The notes: generated by a model not told the origin, from the letters alone. Shown: positions 1-8,635, counted from the first letter of the stretch. The stretch: 64,000 nt of DNA from an uncultured Lachnospiraceae bacterium (GCA_945919075.1 CAMEIX010000004.1:1-64000), one strand, 5' to 3'. Numbers and translations: made by a program.

Positions 1-102
1 TATTGACGCAACCTTTCGGTTGCTGTTCTCGATTTCTTCGAAATCGGAACATATTGACGCAACCTTTCGGTTGCTGTTCTCGATTTCTTCGAAATCGGAA
101 CA
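1..102. repeat. Two tandem 51-bp units, each with two perfect hairpins
   Basis: Two identical 51-bp copies sit at 1-51 and 52-102, and the array may continue beyond the window edge. Each unit carries a GCAACC-TTTC-GGTTGC hairpin (8-23 and 59-74) and a CGATTTC-TTC-GAAATCG hairpin (30-46 and 81-97). The array lies just past the 3' end of the carboxypeptidase gene. It has no T-run, so it is not a classical terminator. A diverged element with the same two-hairpin layout occurs at 53957-54003, which suggests a dispersed intergenic repeat family. Confidence 0.85.
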
Positions 103-127
103 TATTATATCACATCAGTTGGCTGTT

Positions 128-1294
128 CTACAATAGAAACGCCTTGAAAATCTCTTTCAGGTAATCCCCATAGCCGGCACGTTCCACATCTTCCGCATAC
201 AGGATATGTACCTTGCCCACCGTTTCATTTCCAAGCCGGTAGGTAACCTCCCCGGCAATTTCTCCCTTTACAATGGGTGCCCGATGCTCTTCCTTATAGG
301 TAAAGGTTTTCTCCATGCCGGTTAAATCGGCACCGGTAAGGTCAAGGTATCGGAATTCTCCCTCATATTCCACCATGGCCTCTTCTTTTACGGCACCACT
401 GATGGAAACCGGATCTAATGGATCTTTGTTTTCATCCACATAAAGATGACTGACACTAAAGCCATAATTTAATAGTATTTTGGCATCCGAAACCCTGCTT
501 TTCGGATCCGGTGCTCCCATAATGACAGCAATTAATTCCACGCCATCCTTCTTTGCCGTTGCCGAAAGGCAGTATTTTGCTTTACTTGTAGAACCGGTCT
601 TTAACCCTGTTGCGTAAGGGTACTGCTTTAATAACTTATTGGTATTGGCAAGGGTAAAAGCACTGCTCCCCTGCCTGGTCACATGCGTAATGTCTTCCAT
701 CCAGATTCCGGAATAATTATAGACAGCCGGATATTTGGTAATAAGTTCTCTGGACATAATGGCAACATCTCTTGCGCTGGTAAAATGACCGTCCGAATCC
801 GTCAGTCCACAGCAATCCTCAAACCGGGTATTCTGCATGCCAAGCTCAGCCGCTTTCTTATTCATCATCTCCACAAAATCTGTTTCACTTCCGGCAATAT
901 GCTCCGCCAGTGCCACCGCAGCATCATTTCCGGATGCCACCGTAACGCATTTGATCATGGTATCCAGGGACTGTATTTCCCCCTCTTCCAAATACACCTG
1001 GGAGCCTCCCATGGATTTTGCATGTGCGCTGGTAATTACATCATCATCCAAATGTACTTTTCCGCTTTCCAGAGCTTCAAACGTCAAAAGAAGCGTCATA
1101 ATCTTGGTAACACTTGCAGGACTCCTGTGTTCATCTGCATTATTTTCATAAATGACCTGTCCGGTACTGGCCTCCATCAGAATCACGGAAGGGGCTGACA
1201 CTTCTACTGCTGCACCCGCCTTTACGGGACAACCCGCCCACAAAAACAGCACCAGCAAAAGGGCCACTCCTTTTCTTATTTTTTTACATAACAA
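128..1294 (-). CDS. D-alanyl-D-alanine carboxypeptidase (peptidase S11, DacF/PBP5-like)
   Basis: This is a penicillin-binding D,D-carboxypeptidase that would trim the terminal D-Ala from peptidoglycan stem peptides outside the membrane. All three active-site motifs are visible: SVTK (SxxK), SGN in VASGNDAA, and KTGS in GLKTGSTSK. A hydrophobic signal peptide (VALLLVLFLWAG) ending near VKAGAA precedes the domain, and a PBP5-C-like beta domain follows. The longest frame opens at a TTG at 1324, but a TTG at 1292-1294 has AAGGGAG 8 nt upstream and begins right at the signal peptide, so I chose it. That ribosome binding site lies inside the hairpin at 1296-1341. Family assignment is firm; the DacF or DacB name is not resolved. 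Confidence 0.9.
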   Translation of the reverse strand: MLCKKIRKGVALLLVLFLWAGCPVKAGAAVEVSAPSVILMEASTGQVIYENNADEHRSPASVTKIMTLLLTFEALESGKVHLDDDVITSAHAKSMGGSQVYLEEGEIQSLDTMIKCVTVASGNDAAVALAEHIAGSETDFVEMMNKKAAELGMQNTRFEDCCGLTDSDGHFTSARDVAIMSRELITKYPAVYNYSGIWMEDITHVTRQGSSAFTLANTNKLLKQYPYATGLKTGSTSKAKYCLSATAKKDGVELIAVIMGAPDPKSRVSDAKILLNYGFSVSHLYVDENKDPLDPVSISGAVKEEAMVEYEGEFRYLDLTGADLTGMEKTFTYKEEHRAPIVKGEIAGEVTYRLGNETVGKVHILYAEDVERAGYGDYLKEIFKAFLL

Positions 1295-1341
1295 AAGCCG
1301 CACTCCCTTATCTTCTTTATACAAGATATGGGGGTACGGCT
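1292..1341 (-). terminator. Stem-loop overlapping the carboxypeptidase ribosome binding site
   Basis: On the minus strand AGCCGTACCCCC (1330-1341) can pair with GGGAGTGCGGCT (1296-1307), 11 of 12 positions counting one G-U pair, followed by TTTTG. It lies between the upstream membrane-protein gene and the carboxypeptidase. The 3' arm contains most of the AAGGGAG Shine-Dalgarno of the carboxypeptidase. It could be a leaky terminator, a translational control hairpin, or both. Confidence 0.5.
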
Positions 1342-1362
1342 CTTTCTATGACTTTTACCTCA

Positions 1363-1947
1363 TTAATTCCATCTTGCCATAATGGCACTGACACGTTTTT
1401 TAATCATTTCGCCTAAATCTTTATCAAAAACTTTTGCCAACTGGAAGATATAATCGATAATCACCAAAAACAGGATTCCCATGACAACTTTGGTTACAAT
1501 CGCAGAATCCCATGTATCAATCAACCCGTAAAGATAGTCATTGAGGAAATAGCAGATTCCGATGCCGTAAAATCCCCACGCAATCGTACTTTCCAGGCAG
1601 ATGATGCCTTTGTAATTTAGGAATTTCTCATTGTAGTCCCACCATAATTCTCCCAAAAACTTAATCATGCAGACACCTACAATATATTCAAAGGTAGTTG
1701 CCATAACGGCAGCCACAAAGTATAAAACCACAGGATTAAACTTGAACGGTGTAAGCAGCAGATTTCCTAAAACTGCACCAAATCCGTAGATAGGGCAGAA
1801 TGGCCCTTTTGCAAATCCTCTGTTGGTAATCTTACGGTTGCAGAACGACATATAGATCGATTCCACAAGCCAGCCTAACATACTGTAGATCACGAAAGCG
1901 GTTATCAGATGATACACATCGGTTCCGAACAATTCTCTCGACCACAT
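1363..1947 (-). CDS. CmpB-type integral membrane protein (PF06541 family)
   Basis: A 194-residue polytopic membrane protein with about five hydrophobic segments. The region GWLVES, followed by NRGFAKGPFCPIYGFGA, is characteristic of the PF06541 family, often named 'putative ABC transporter permease' although no ATPase partner is known or adjacent. I placed the start at the ATG with AGGAG 7 nt upstream rather than at the ATG five codons earlier, because the ribosome binding site overlaps that first ATG. Membrane location is certain from composition; biochemical function is unknown. It sits between rpsU and the carboxypeptidase, separated from rpsU by a terminator. Confidence 0.75.
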   Translation of the reverse strand: MWSRELFGTDVYHLITAFVIYSMLGWLVESIYMSFCNRKITNRGFAKGPFCPIYGFGAVLGNLLLTPFKFNPVVLYFVAAVMATTFEYIVGVCMIKFLGELWWDYNEKFLNYKGIICLESTIAWGFYGIGICYFLNDYLYGLIDTWDSAIVTKVVMGILFLVIIDYIFQLAKVFDKDLGEMIKKRVSAIMARWN

Positions 1948-1974
1948 AGTTTTTCTCCTCATAAATTCTTATAA

Positions 1975-2012
1975 AAGAGAAGTCCCGGATCGCTTTTGAC
2001 CTAGGACTTTTC
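1975..2012 (-). terminator. Rho-independent terminator after rpsU
   Basis: On the minus strand AAAGTCC (2004-2010) can pair with GGGACTT (1980-1986), followed by CTCTTTT. It lies a few bases after the rpsU stop codon. Confidence 0.6.
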
Positions 2013-2015
2013 AGA

Positions 2016-2192
2016 TTAGTTATATTTACGTTTTCTTGCTGCTTCAGACTTTTTCTTACGTCTTACACTGGGTTTCTCGTAATGCTCTCTCTTACGGATT
2101 TCCTGCTGGATACCAGCCTTAGCACAACTTCTCTTGAAACGACGCAGTGCGCTGTCTAAAGTTTCGTTTTCTTTTACGATTACGTTTGACAT
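2016..2192 (-). CDS. rpsU: 30S ribosomal protein S21
   Basis: A 58-residue, very basic protein read as [10 protein letters not shown] at the start, with [25 protein letters not shown] and a C-terminal [13 protein letters not shown]. This is the standard bacterial S21 sequence, a small-subunit protein near the anti-Shine-Dalgarno region of 16S rRNA. GGAGG lies 12 nt upstream of the ATG. A strong promoter at 2278-2305 and the terminator at 1975-2012 suggest a monocistronic transcript. Confidence 0.96.
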   Translation of the reverse strand: MSNVIVKENETLDSALRRFKRSCAKAGIQQEIRKREHYEKPSVRRKKKSEAARKRKYN

Positions 2193-2277
2193 AATTACAC
2201 CTGACCTCCCTTCAGTCCCTTCAAGTTTCTCGACTGATATGGGTTAATATATGTACATGACCGCATGCACAATTAAC

Positions 2278-2305
2278 ATTATAACATAAAATCCCTTGCC
2301 GTCAA
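2278..2305 (-). promoter_or_regulatory. Sigma-A promoter of rpsU
   Basis: On the minus strand TTGACG (2300-2305) and TATAAT (2278-2283) are separated by 16 nt. It lies about 85 nt upstream of the rpsU start codon and leaves a leader with no recognised motif. Nothing else was seen in the rest of the 2193-2383 gap. Confidence 0.7.
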
Positions 2306-2383
2306 CTATTTTTTACACTTTTTTCAAGGTCTGTTTTCAAGGTTCCAATAGTCCTTCCTTTTGTTTTTCTATTATATGCATTT

Positions 2384-3013
2384 TTAATAAACTTTTACCA
2401 GTAACAGTTCTCCTTCCCGTAAGCTTACTTTGGCGCGCCCGCCCTTTAGAACTTCATTGCTCACTCCGTACTGATACCGTCCGGTAATGTCAGCCTCTTC
2501 AAGCGGATATTTCGCTCCCGAAATTGTCACACCTTTTGCGGTTCCATTATAGGCGAGCAGTGAAAAATATGCATACTCCTCTCCGATTTCCGTCTGTTCT
2601 CCCGAAACGATTAATTCAATTTGCCCAAAATCATCCACAATCATTCCCCGGCATCCGTTCCTACGCAAATAAGAAAGGATTGCCAGATTTCCTAACGAAT
2701 GATCCATCCTGCCTCCCAATACCCCGAGAAGCAGGAACTCCTTATAACCTCTTTTTTGTGCTTCCTTTACGGCATATACGGTATCCGTATCATCTTTTTC
2801 ACAGGGAAGAACAATTCGTTCTGTCCTGTCCTCCACCCGGTCAATGGGATAGGAATCAAAATCCCCCACAGCAAGGGAAGGTGCAAGCCCCAGTTTTTCG
2901 CGGTGCTTTAATCCACTGTCACAGTAAATAGCATAATCATCCTTCCTTATCATATGCTTTAACCGTCCGTAATGTCCGATATCCGCTCCGCCAATAATGA
3001 CACATCTTTCCAT
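2384..3013 (-). CDS. thiN: Thiamine pyrophosphokinase
   Basis: Transfers pyrophosphate from ATP to thiamine to make thiamine diphosphate in the cytosol. The 209-residue length is typical. Diagnostic segments are IIGGADIGH near the N-terminus, YAIYCDSGLKH, AVGDFDSYP, CEKDDTDT and LLGVLGGRMDHSLGNL, which together form the ATP/thiamine site of the family. I took the ATG giving MERCVIIGG; the longer frame upstream runs into degV coding sequence. It follows degV by 7 nt, so the two are almost certainly co-transcribed. Confidence 0.93.
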   Translation of the reverse strand: MERCVIIGGADIGHYGRLKHMIRKDDYAIYCDSGLKHREKLGLAPSLAVGDFDSYPIDRVEDRTERIVLPCEKDDTDTVYAVKEAQKRGYKEFLLLGVLGGRMDHSLGNLAILSYLRRNGCRGMIVDDFGQIELIVSGEQTEIGEEYAYFSLLAYNGTAKGVTISGAKYPLEEADITGRYQYGVSNEVLKGGRAKVSLREGELLLVKVY

Positions 3014-3020
3014 AATACTC

Positions 3021-3869
3021 CTATCCGGCGATAAACAGCACACCAAGCGTTCCCGGACCGCAATGACTGGATATGACTCCACCGGCTCTGGTCTCCAGTA
3101 TCTCTTCAAATATATGCAGGGACGACAGATAATTTTGCACCTCATCCACAATCTCTTTCTCACAACCGGAATGGGTAATAAAGACTCTTTGCGGACAGGC
3201 ATCTTGAAGTTCTTTCTCCATATCCTTCACATAATCCATCACCACATGCTCCATCTTCCCCCGGTATTTTTTGGAGGCTCCCATGGCTCCGTCTTTTACC
3301 ACAATCTTTGGATGCAGTTTTAAGGTATTTCCGGCCAGTGCCGCAAGCCCCGTGCATCTTCCTCCCCGATGCAGATAAGTCAGGGTATCCACCACAAAAC
3401 TGGCTCTCACCCTGGGCTTTAATTCCTCTATCTGTTCTTTAATCTGTGCTGCCGTACAACCCTGCTTTGCCAAAAGCGCAGCCTCAATTACTAAAAGCCC
3501 GATTCCGGTTGACAGATTTGCAGAATCAATCACCGTCACCTTATCATCTGCATTCAGTTCCTCAGCCGCAAGCCTCATCACATTTGCAGACGAAGACATA
3601 GACTCTGAGATAGCAAAGCAAACCACTTCCTTCCCTTCTTCGATATGCGGCTTAAGAATTTCCACTGCCCGCTCCATTGCCGGTGCAGATGTCTTCGGTG
3701 TGGTCTTATTGGCATCGGACCAGGCGTATATCTTATCCGGTGTAATACCAATTCCGTCCTCAAATTCCTGCTCTCCTAAAATAATATGCAGTGGCAGAAT
3801 GGAAATATCATACTTTTGAATTAAGTCCTCCGACAGATCACAGGTACTGTCTGAAATTATTTTTACCAT
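3021..3869 (-). CDS. DegV family fatty-acid-binding protein
   Basis: A 282-residue DegV/FakB-like protein. The start VKIISDSTCDLSEDL, the mid-protein VDTLTYLHRGGR and the C-terminal SSHCGPGTLGVLF are the usual family landmarks, which in FakB proteins line a pocket for one fatty acid. AGGAGG sits 10 nt upstream of the chosen ATG; an in-frame ATG 13 codons earlier lacks such a site. FakA is not in this window, so participation in fatty-acid phosphorylation is family inference only. It lies in a tight operon with the GNAT gene upstream and thiN downstream. Confidence 0.9.
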   Translation of the reverse strand: MVKIISDSTCDLSEDLIQKYDISILPLHIILGEQEFEDGIGITPDKIYAWSDANKTTPKTSAPAMERAVEILKPHIEEGKEVVCFAISESMSSSANVMRLAAEELNADDKVTVIDSANLSTGIGLLVIEAALLAKQGCTAAQIKEQIEELKPRVRASFVVDTLTYLHRGGRCTGLAALAGNTLKLHPKIVVKDGAMGASKKYRGKMEHVVMDYVKDMEKELQDACPQRVFITHSGCEKEIVDEVQNYLSSLHIFEEILETRAGGVISSHCGPGTLGVLFIAG

Positions 3870-3876
3870 ATTTTCT

Positions 3877-4452
3877 TTACCTCCTAAATATCTGTACTCT
3901 CTTTTCATAATGCTCCGGCAGAAACATCAGACGGTACACCTCATCCAACGAAGCTGTTTCATCATAACCCGTTTGTCCGTTTGTTTCATAAAACAGAATG
4001 TCGAACTCCACTCCAAAAAGATTAGAACCGATGCCGGTCTTCTTTGCTCCACAGGACAGATAAAATGAAATTCTCCGTTTTCGGGTCTCTTTATCCGCAT
4101 CGTTAACGGCACAATCCACATTTTCCGACTCGATAAAAATCCCCTTAATCCCGGGAAAATGCTCACGGATATAATCTCCAAAAATCCCCATCACCTGATG
4201 TCCGATTCCGGTCCCCCTTTTATCGGAAACCACCGCAAAATAATCGAGCAGCGCCCAATGATCGGTATGAACAAAAACCCCATAGGCGGACAATGCATCC
4301 CCCTCATAGATGCCCAGCGTAAAGCCATAGCCCCTTTCCACACTTCGCAAAATATAGGCACAGGGCTTCAACTCATCATCCGGGAAATCCTTTACCATAT
4401 ATAAATCATAAATCTGTTCTATTTCCTCTTTTCCTAATATCTTAACAATCAT
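3877..4452 (-). CDS. GNAT-family N-acetyltransferase
   Basis: A 191-residue GNAT-fold protein. The acetyl-CoA pyrophosphate-binding motif A is visible as VSDKRGTGIGHQVM (Q/RxxGxG/A), preceded by the beta-4 strand LLDYFAVV and followed by KGIFIESEN. The acceptor substrate cannot be told. The ATG at 4450-4452 has GGGAG close upstream, and it begins one base after the stop codon of the upstream gene, so translational coupling is likely. A longer frame opening at 4464 would overlap that gene. Confidence 0.8.
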   Translation of the reverse strand: MIVKILGKEEIEQIYDLYMVKDFPDDELKPCAYILRSVERGYGFTLGIYEGDALSAYGVFVHTDHWALLDYFAVVSDKRGTGIGHQVMGIFGDYIREHFPGIKGIFIESENVDCAVNDADKETRKRRISFYLSCGAKKTGIGSNLFGVEFDILFYETNGQTGYDETASLDEVYRLMFLPEHYEKRVQIFRR

Positions 4453-4453
4453 T

Positions 4454-5122
4454 TTATCTCCCATCCAACGGCATTCCGTCTTCCCATTCGTGGCAATAGC
4501 GCAGGTATTCTGCTTCGGTGTTCAGAAAATTCTCCGCATTCTGGGGCAGTATTATAGGTTCGATGGTATTATTCCCATAATCACAGACATAAATCTTCTT
4601 TACACAATTTAGGAAAACCCAGTCAAAGCGTCTCTCCATTCTTTCCTGCCGGAACCGCATATACTCAAACAGCGCTCCCACATCAATTTCCGTCTCATCT
4701 GTGGGATGCAGAAAAAGATATAATCCATTATACCGTTTGTGCGTATAATTGGTATTCAGTTTTTCCAGTTTTCTGTCAAACCGGTACTTTGCCTTGGAAA
4801 GATAATCCTGCTTCACTGCACGGTCGGGCAGGATTGCCCAGAACCGTCCGTTATAAAAATTCAGACGATCCCCATATTTTTCAAATGCCTGCGGTGGCAG
4901 TTCTTCTTTCAGGCAACCCAGATATCGTTCAATAAAATTATCCTCCTGCCCGTCATAAGGTAAAAGTGCCTGACTGACCTCCAGCCCGAAATCCATGGTC
5001 TCGTTAATCCAATCCGGCGATTCGCTCTTGATAAAATATGGCCGGTATTCTTTCCACAGATATTTTAGCGATACCGCCGCATAGATTTCATTTAATAGTT
5101 TTTCATAAGCCAACACATACAC
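4454..5122 (-). CDS. Conserved hypothetical protein
   Basis: A 222-residue soluble protein rich in Tyr, Trp and Glu, with no signal peptide, membrane segment or motif I recognise. The likely start is a GTG with AGGAAA about 6 nt upstream; a GTG two codons further on is an alternative. It is the first gene of the set running through the GNAT, DegV and ThiN genes. I cannot assign a function. Confidence 0.6.
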   Translation of the reverse strand: MYVLAYEKLLNEIYAAVSLKYLWKEYRPYFIKSESPDWINETMDFGLEVSQALLPYDGQEDNFIERYLGCLKEELPPQAFEKYGDRLNFYNGRFWAILPDRAVKQDYLSKAKYRFDRKLEKLNTNYTHKRYNGLYLFLHPTDETEIDVGALFEYMRFRQERMERRFDWVFLNCVKKIYVCDYGNNTIEPIILPQNAENFLNTEAEYLRYCHEWEDGMPLDGR

Positions 5123-5140
5123 CTGCCATTTCCTATCCCT

Positions 5141-5169
5141 TTATAATAGAATATCACTTATCGCGTAAA
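5141..5169 (-). promoter_or_regulatory. Candidate promoter of the hypothetical-GNAT-degV-thiN operon
   Basis: On the minus strand TTTACG (5164-5169) and TTATAA (5141-5146) are separated by 17 nt, just upstream of the GTG start at 5122. The -10 is imperfect, so this is tentative. Confidence 0.4.
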
Positions 5170-5255
5170 ATAGGAAATACTTTCTCAATCAGCCTCCCCA
5201 CTTCTAAAAATCTTGCTTTGGCAATTCTATAAAAACGGTTCTGTAGCAGACCGCC

Positions 5256-5288
5256 TAAAAAAAGCTGATGTTCTGCGTCATCAGCTCT
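5256..5288 (-). terminator. Strong terminator at the end of the xylan/DGC operon
   Basis: On the minus strand AGCTGATG pairs perfectly with CATCAGCT and is followed by an uninterrupted T-run. It lies 27 nt after the stop of the PAS-protein gene and closes the long minus-strand operon. Confidence 0.85.
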
Positions 5289-5314
5289 TTCCCCATTTAT
5301 CTCCGGAATTCATG

Positions 5315-5677
5315 TTATATCAAACTTCCTGTTTCCGCATTCCTGTACTCATGCTTTTCATAATATCCAATCAGTTCACTCTTTTCGTCCCGCAGTGCTA
5401 CCATATATACATCTTTATTCTCTTTCTCGTTATGAAAAGTAAAAATGATATTATGATCCTGTGATTTCTGAAACCATGCCACTACTTCCTCGATTTTTTT
5501 ACGGGAATGTTCATTATGGCAATCTAACAAATTTTTACCCACAAGTTTTTCCCCGCCCCATTTTTGATAATTCTTCTTTGCAGCGGGATTCATATACACA
5601 ATCGTATGATTAAGGTCACACAGAACCACCGATGCTCTGTCCTGCTCTATCACACTTCTCATCATTTTTTCTATCAT
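5315..5677 (-). CDS. Single PAS-domain protein
   Basis: A 120-residue protein consisting of little more than one PAS fold. ASVVLCDLNHTIVYMNPAA is the typical PAS beta-A/beta-B entry, followed by LVGKNLLDCH and a C-terminal sheet VYMVALRDEKSELIGYYE. GGGGAGAA precedes the ATG by 6 nt. It lies 30 nt after the diguanylate cyclase gene and before the operon terminator, so it probably works with that enzyme as a sensor or adaptor. Ligand unknown. Confidence 0.75.
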   Translation of the reverse strand: MIEKMMRSVIEQDRASVVLCDLNHTIVYMNPAAKKNYQKWGGEKLVGKNLLDCHNEHSRKKIEEVVAWFQKSQDHNIIFTFHNEKENKDVYMVALRDEKSELIGYYEKHEYRNAETGSLI

Positions 5678-5707
5678 AGTATTTTCTCCCCGATATTGAA
5701 TGTAGAA

Positions 5708-7615
5708 TTATCGGATATCTCCATTTTTCATTGCAGCCTTATTCTGATACATCAGCTCATCTGCCCTCTTAAAAACCGATTTGAATTTTACGTCCTTGTC
5801 AGTATTATATTCTGCCATGCCGTATGCGATTGATACGTGCTCTATATCCGGCTCTTCTCCTTTATTCCGGCAATCCATGGTTCCGCCCATCTGATTAAGA
5901 ATCTTATGACGATTTTCGAAATCCTCGCCGGTTAAAACGGTTACAAACTCATCTCCTCCGATACGAAAAACCGGACTATGTTTATAGCAGCTACAGATAA
6001 AATTACTGCAATTTTGAATATAGATATCTCCGAATTCATGTCCAAGCGAATCGTTCACCAGTTTCAAATTATTAATATCAAAATATACCACAGCAAATTC
6101 CGTCAATTGTCCTTCGCCAAACTTCTTTTCAAGCATGCTGACATAACGCTCATAAGCCATCCTGTTCTTAACTTTTGTAAGCGGATCCCTTTCCATCAGC
6201 TCAGACATTTTTTTGTTAAGCTCTGTAACCTGGACATTTCTCCTGTATAAAGATATGGAGGAAGCACAGCTTCGCTCAAACTTATAATACATCCTGGAAA
6301 AGAACCAGTCAATTTTATCTGTAAAAACCATATATCCACATACAAATGTTTCGAAATATATCGGAATAAATGTATAGATATGATTCTCCTTTTCATCAAT
6401 AGCATCCGGAAGGAGTTTCTTCGTTTTTATTCGTTCCAATTCCATATGCTGTCCATTTACCTTACTGACAACTACATCCATCTCCTCCGCAAAAGTATAT
6501 TTCGGGAAACCGGAGATATCGTTTTCGGCAATCATCGATAATTTCGGATCCAGCATGCAAAAAAAGGTATCTCCTTCAATCCCTGACTCTTCCGAAAAAT
6601 TTTTCTTCAGTCTGTTTTTCAAATCGCTGTACGAATTAGCTTCAATGATGGTCGTGGTAAGACGATCTCTTCTTCCTTCTGTATGATCATCCTCTATCGC
6701 TCTTCTGGATATGGATCTTGCATACATTCTGCGGAGTTCATCTTCATGATTGCAATTTGTACAGCCACAGCTTTCCCCCGGGCGGAATTCACATATGACC
6801 GAATTATCCTTCGCTACCTCTTCCCCGTGAAGTACTCTGAAAATAATATTTGCTGTTACTTTTCCCATTACATCATAATGCTGGTTAACGCTGGCTATGG
6901 ACGGATAAAACAGTTTTCCTTCTTCCGAAAAGTCAAAGCCGGTAACTATAACGTCCTCCGGCGTTTGAATTCCATTTTTAGTCAGGGAGTAGCAGACTTG
7001 TTCTGCCAGAAAATCATTGGCACAGATAAATGCATCCGGAAGTTCCTCGCCACTTTTACATAACCTGTTTACATATTCTGCAGTCTGAAGAAGCTCCCAG
7101 TCCGAATAAAATACCAAATCATCCGTAAATTGCATACCATGCTCCGAAAAGGAATCCCTGATAGCCTCTAATCTTTCATTGGAATCATCATTTTCCCGGG
7201 GGCCGGCAATGTATCTTGCGTGTTTTACTCCATGTTCCTCGATGACATGCGAACAAAGTGCCTTCATCCCTATGTAATTATCCGTACCGACGAAATAGAA
7301 ATCTTCGTATTTTACCCCCACACTGATAACGGGAATGCTACTGTTCCTTGCTCTTTTCACAATCACGTCAATGGATTCCTTGAAATTCAAGCCGGGATTA
7401 TAGATAATGATAGCATCAAAAAGAGAAAAATCAGGCAATTCATAAATACTGCTTACACTTTTCATAAGTACATCCGGTACGGTGTATGTTGCATGACACA
7501 AAAAGGCATAATAGTCAATTGCACTATCCGGGGTACCATTAAAAAGCCCCTGTACATACTGAAATAAATTCTCACTATTCCAACCATTTGCCAAAATTGC
7601 GACTTTTTTCTTCAA
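5708..7615 (-). CDS. LacI-type ligand-binding domain fused to a GGDEF diguanylate cyclase
   Basis: A 635-residue cytosolic protein without DNA-binding or membrane segments. Residues 1-290 resemble the sugar-binding domain of LacI/PurR regulators (Peripla_BP_3: VAILANGWNSEN at the start, later YFVGTDNYIGM, DAFICANDFLA, VIVTGFDFSEEG). A linker with clustered Cys (CGCTNCNH) and a GAF-like middle region follow. From about 490 a GGDEF domain shows DPLTKVKNR, FDINNLKLVND and an intact GGDEF at 553-557. No RxxD inhibitory site is visible. It should make c-di-GMP from two GTP under control of a small ligand. The start is a TTG with AGAGGGA 6 nt upstream. It directly follows GH43 in the operon, so a pentose or xylooligosaccharide ligand is inferred, not shown. 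Confidence 0.88.
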   Translation of the reverse strand: MKKKVAILANGWNSENLFQYVQGLFNGTPDSAIDYYAFLCHATYTVPDVLMKSVSSIYELPDFSLFDAIIIYNPGLNFKESIDVIVKRARNSSIPVISVGVKYEDFYFVGTDNYIGMKALCSHVIEEHGVKHARYIAGPRENDDSNERLEAIRDSFSEHGMQFTDDLVFYSDWELLQTAEYVNRLCKSGEELPDAFICANDFLAEQVCYSLTKNGIQTPEDVIVTGFDFSEEGKLFYPSIASVNQHYDVMGKVTANIIFRVLHGEEVAKDNSVICEFRPGESCGCTNCNHEDELRRMYARSISRRAIEDDHTEGRRDRLTTTIIEANSYSDLKNRLKKNFSEESGIEGDTFFCMLDPKLSMIAENDISGFPKYTFAEEMDVVVSKVNGQHMELERIKTKKLLPDAIDEKENHIYTFIPIYFETFVCGYMVFTDKIDWFFSRMYYKFERSCASSISLYRRNVQVTELNKKMSELMERDPLTKVKNRMAYERYVSMLEKKFGEGQLTEFAVVYFDINNLKLVNDSLGHEFGDIYIQNCSNFICSCYKHSPVFRIGGDEFVTVLTGEDFENRHKILNQMGGTMDCRNKGEEPDIEHVSIAYGMAEYNTDKDVKFKSVFKRADELMYQNKAAMKNGDIR

Positions 7616-7651
7616 ATTGATTCCCTCTTTTCAATACTATCTTTTAAATCA

Positions 7652-8635
7652 TTAATCGTCTTCATATGGATGAATCGTTTTAACAGTCCCGTCTTCCGCT
7701 ATAGATAACTTCGTGTATTTTACGCATCTTTCGTGAGTAATTCCACCGGAAAGCTCACAATCATGGTAAAACAGATACCACTCCCCATCGATTTCAAGAA
7801 TAGAATGATGGGTCGTCCAGCCCAGTACCGGTTCCATGATACGACCTTTATAGGTAAACGGTCCATAAGGATTGTCACCTTCTGCATAGCAAAGATAATG
7901 GGTAGTTCCCGTAGAATAGGAAAAATAATATTTTCCATTATATTTATACGTCCAGGGATCCTCAAAATACCTTCTATCCTCGTCACCGGCCTTTAAAGGT
8001 TCGCCATTTTCATCCAGAATCTGAATATGTTTCGGCTCCGTTACAAATTGATCCATAGAATCTGCAAATTCCGCAATCATCGGTCCGATTGCGGGTTCCT
8101 CTCCCTCAGGTCTTCTCTCCTTAGGATTAAAGGCTCCTGACTGCCACATTTCAAGCTGCCCTCCCCAGAGGCCTCCATAATAGCAGTAAATCTTCCCATC
8201 ATCATCTTTCAATACACATGGGTCGATACTGTAACTTCCCTGAATATAATTGTCCTGTGGATGGAACGGTCCTACCGGCGTATCTGCTTCTGCCACTCCA
8301 ATACGAAAGATTCCATCTTGATCCTTGGCCGGAAACACAAGATAATATTTTCCGTTCACCTCAACAGCGTCCGGAGCCCACATCTGATTCTTCACCCAAG
8401 GGATATCATCCTGATGGAGCGCCAATCCATTATCCACGCAGGGACTGTCCAAATTGTCCATGGAAAGAACATGATAATCCTCCATGATATACTGATCACC
8501 ATCATCATCATCCGGACAATCATGCTCCACATCATGGGATGGATAAATATAAATCTTACCGTTAAATATATGGGCAGATGGATCTGCTGTATAAATATGA
8601 TTTACAAGTGGTTTTCTTTCATTTTTTCTCCTCAT
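7652..8635 (-). CDS. Glycoside hydrolase family 43 (beta-xylosidase/arabinofuranosidase type)
   Basis: A 327-residue single-domain five-bladed propeller enzyme. The three carboxylates of GH43 are visible: base D18 in TADPSAH, modulator D138 in YSIDPCV and acid E225 in YFEDPW. There is no signal peptide, so it acts on imported oligosaccharides in the cytosol, removing xylose or arabinose from non-reducing ends. The ATG overlaps the stop of the esterase gene (ATGA), with GGAGGG 7 nt upstream. Substrate preference within GH43 cannot be read from the sequence. Confidence 0.88.
   Translation of the reverse strand: MRRKNERKPLVNHIYTADPSAHIFNGKIYIYPSHDVEHDCPDDDDGDQYIMEDYHVLSMDNLDSPCVDNGLALHQDDIPWVKNQMWAPDAVEVNGKYYLVFPAKDQDGIFRIGVAEADTPVGPFHPQDNYIQGSYSIDPCVLKDDDGKIYCYYGGLWGGQLEMWQSGAFNPKERRPEGEEPAIGPMIAEFADSMDQFVTEPKHIQILDENGEPLKAGDEDRRYFEDPWTYKYNGKYYFSYSTGTTHYLCYAEGDNPYGPFTYKGRIMEPVLGWTTHHSILEIDGEWYLFYHDCELSGGITHERCVKYTKLSIAEDGTVKTIHPYEDD

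Noticed and set aside
1..102. Possible CRISPR array
   Set aside because: The two units are identical with no unique spacers, and each holds two hairpins.
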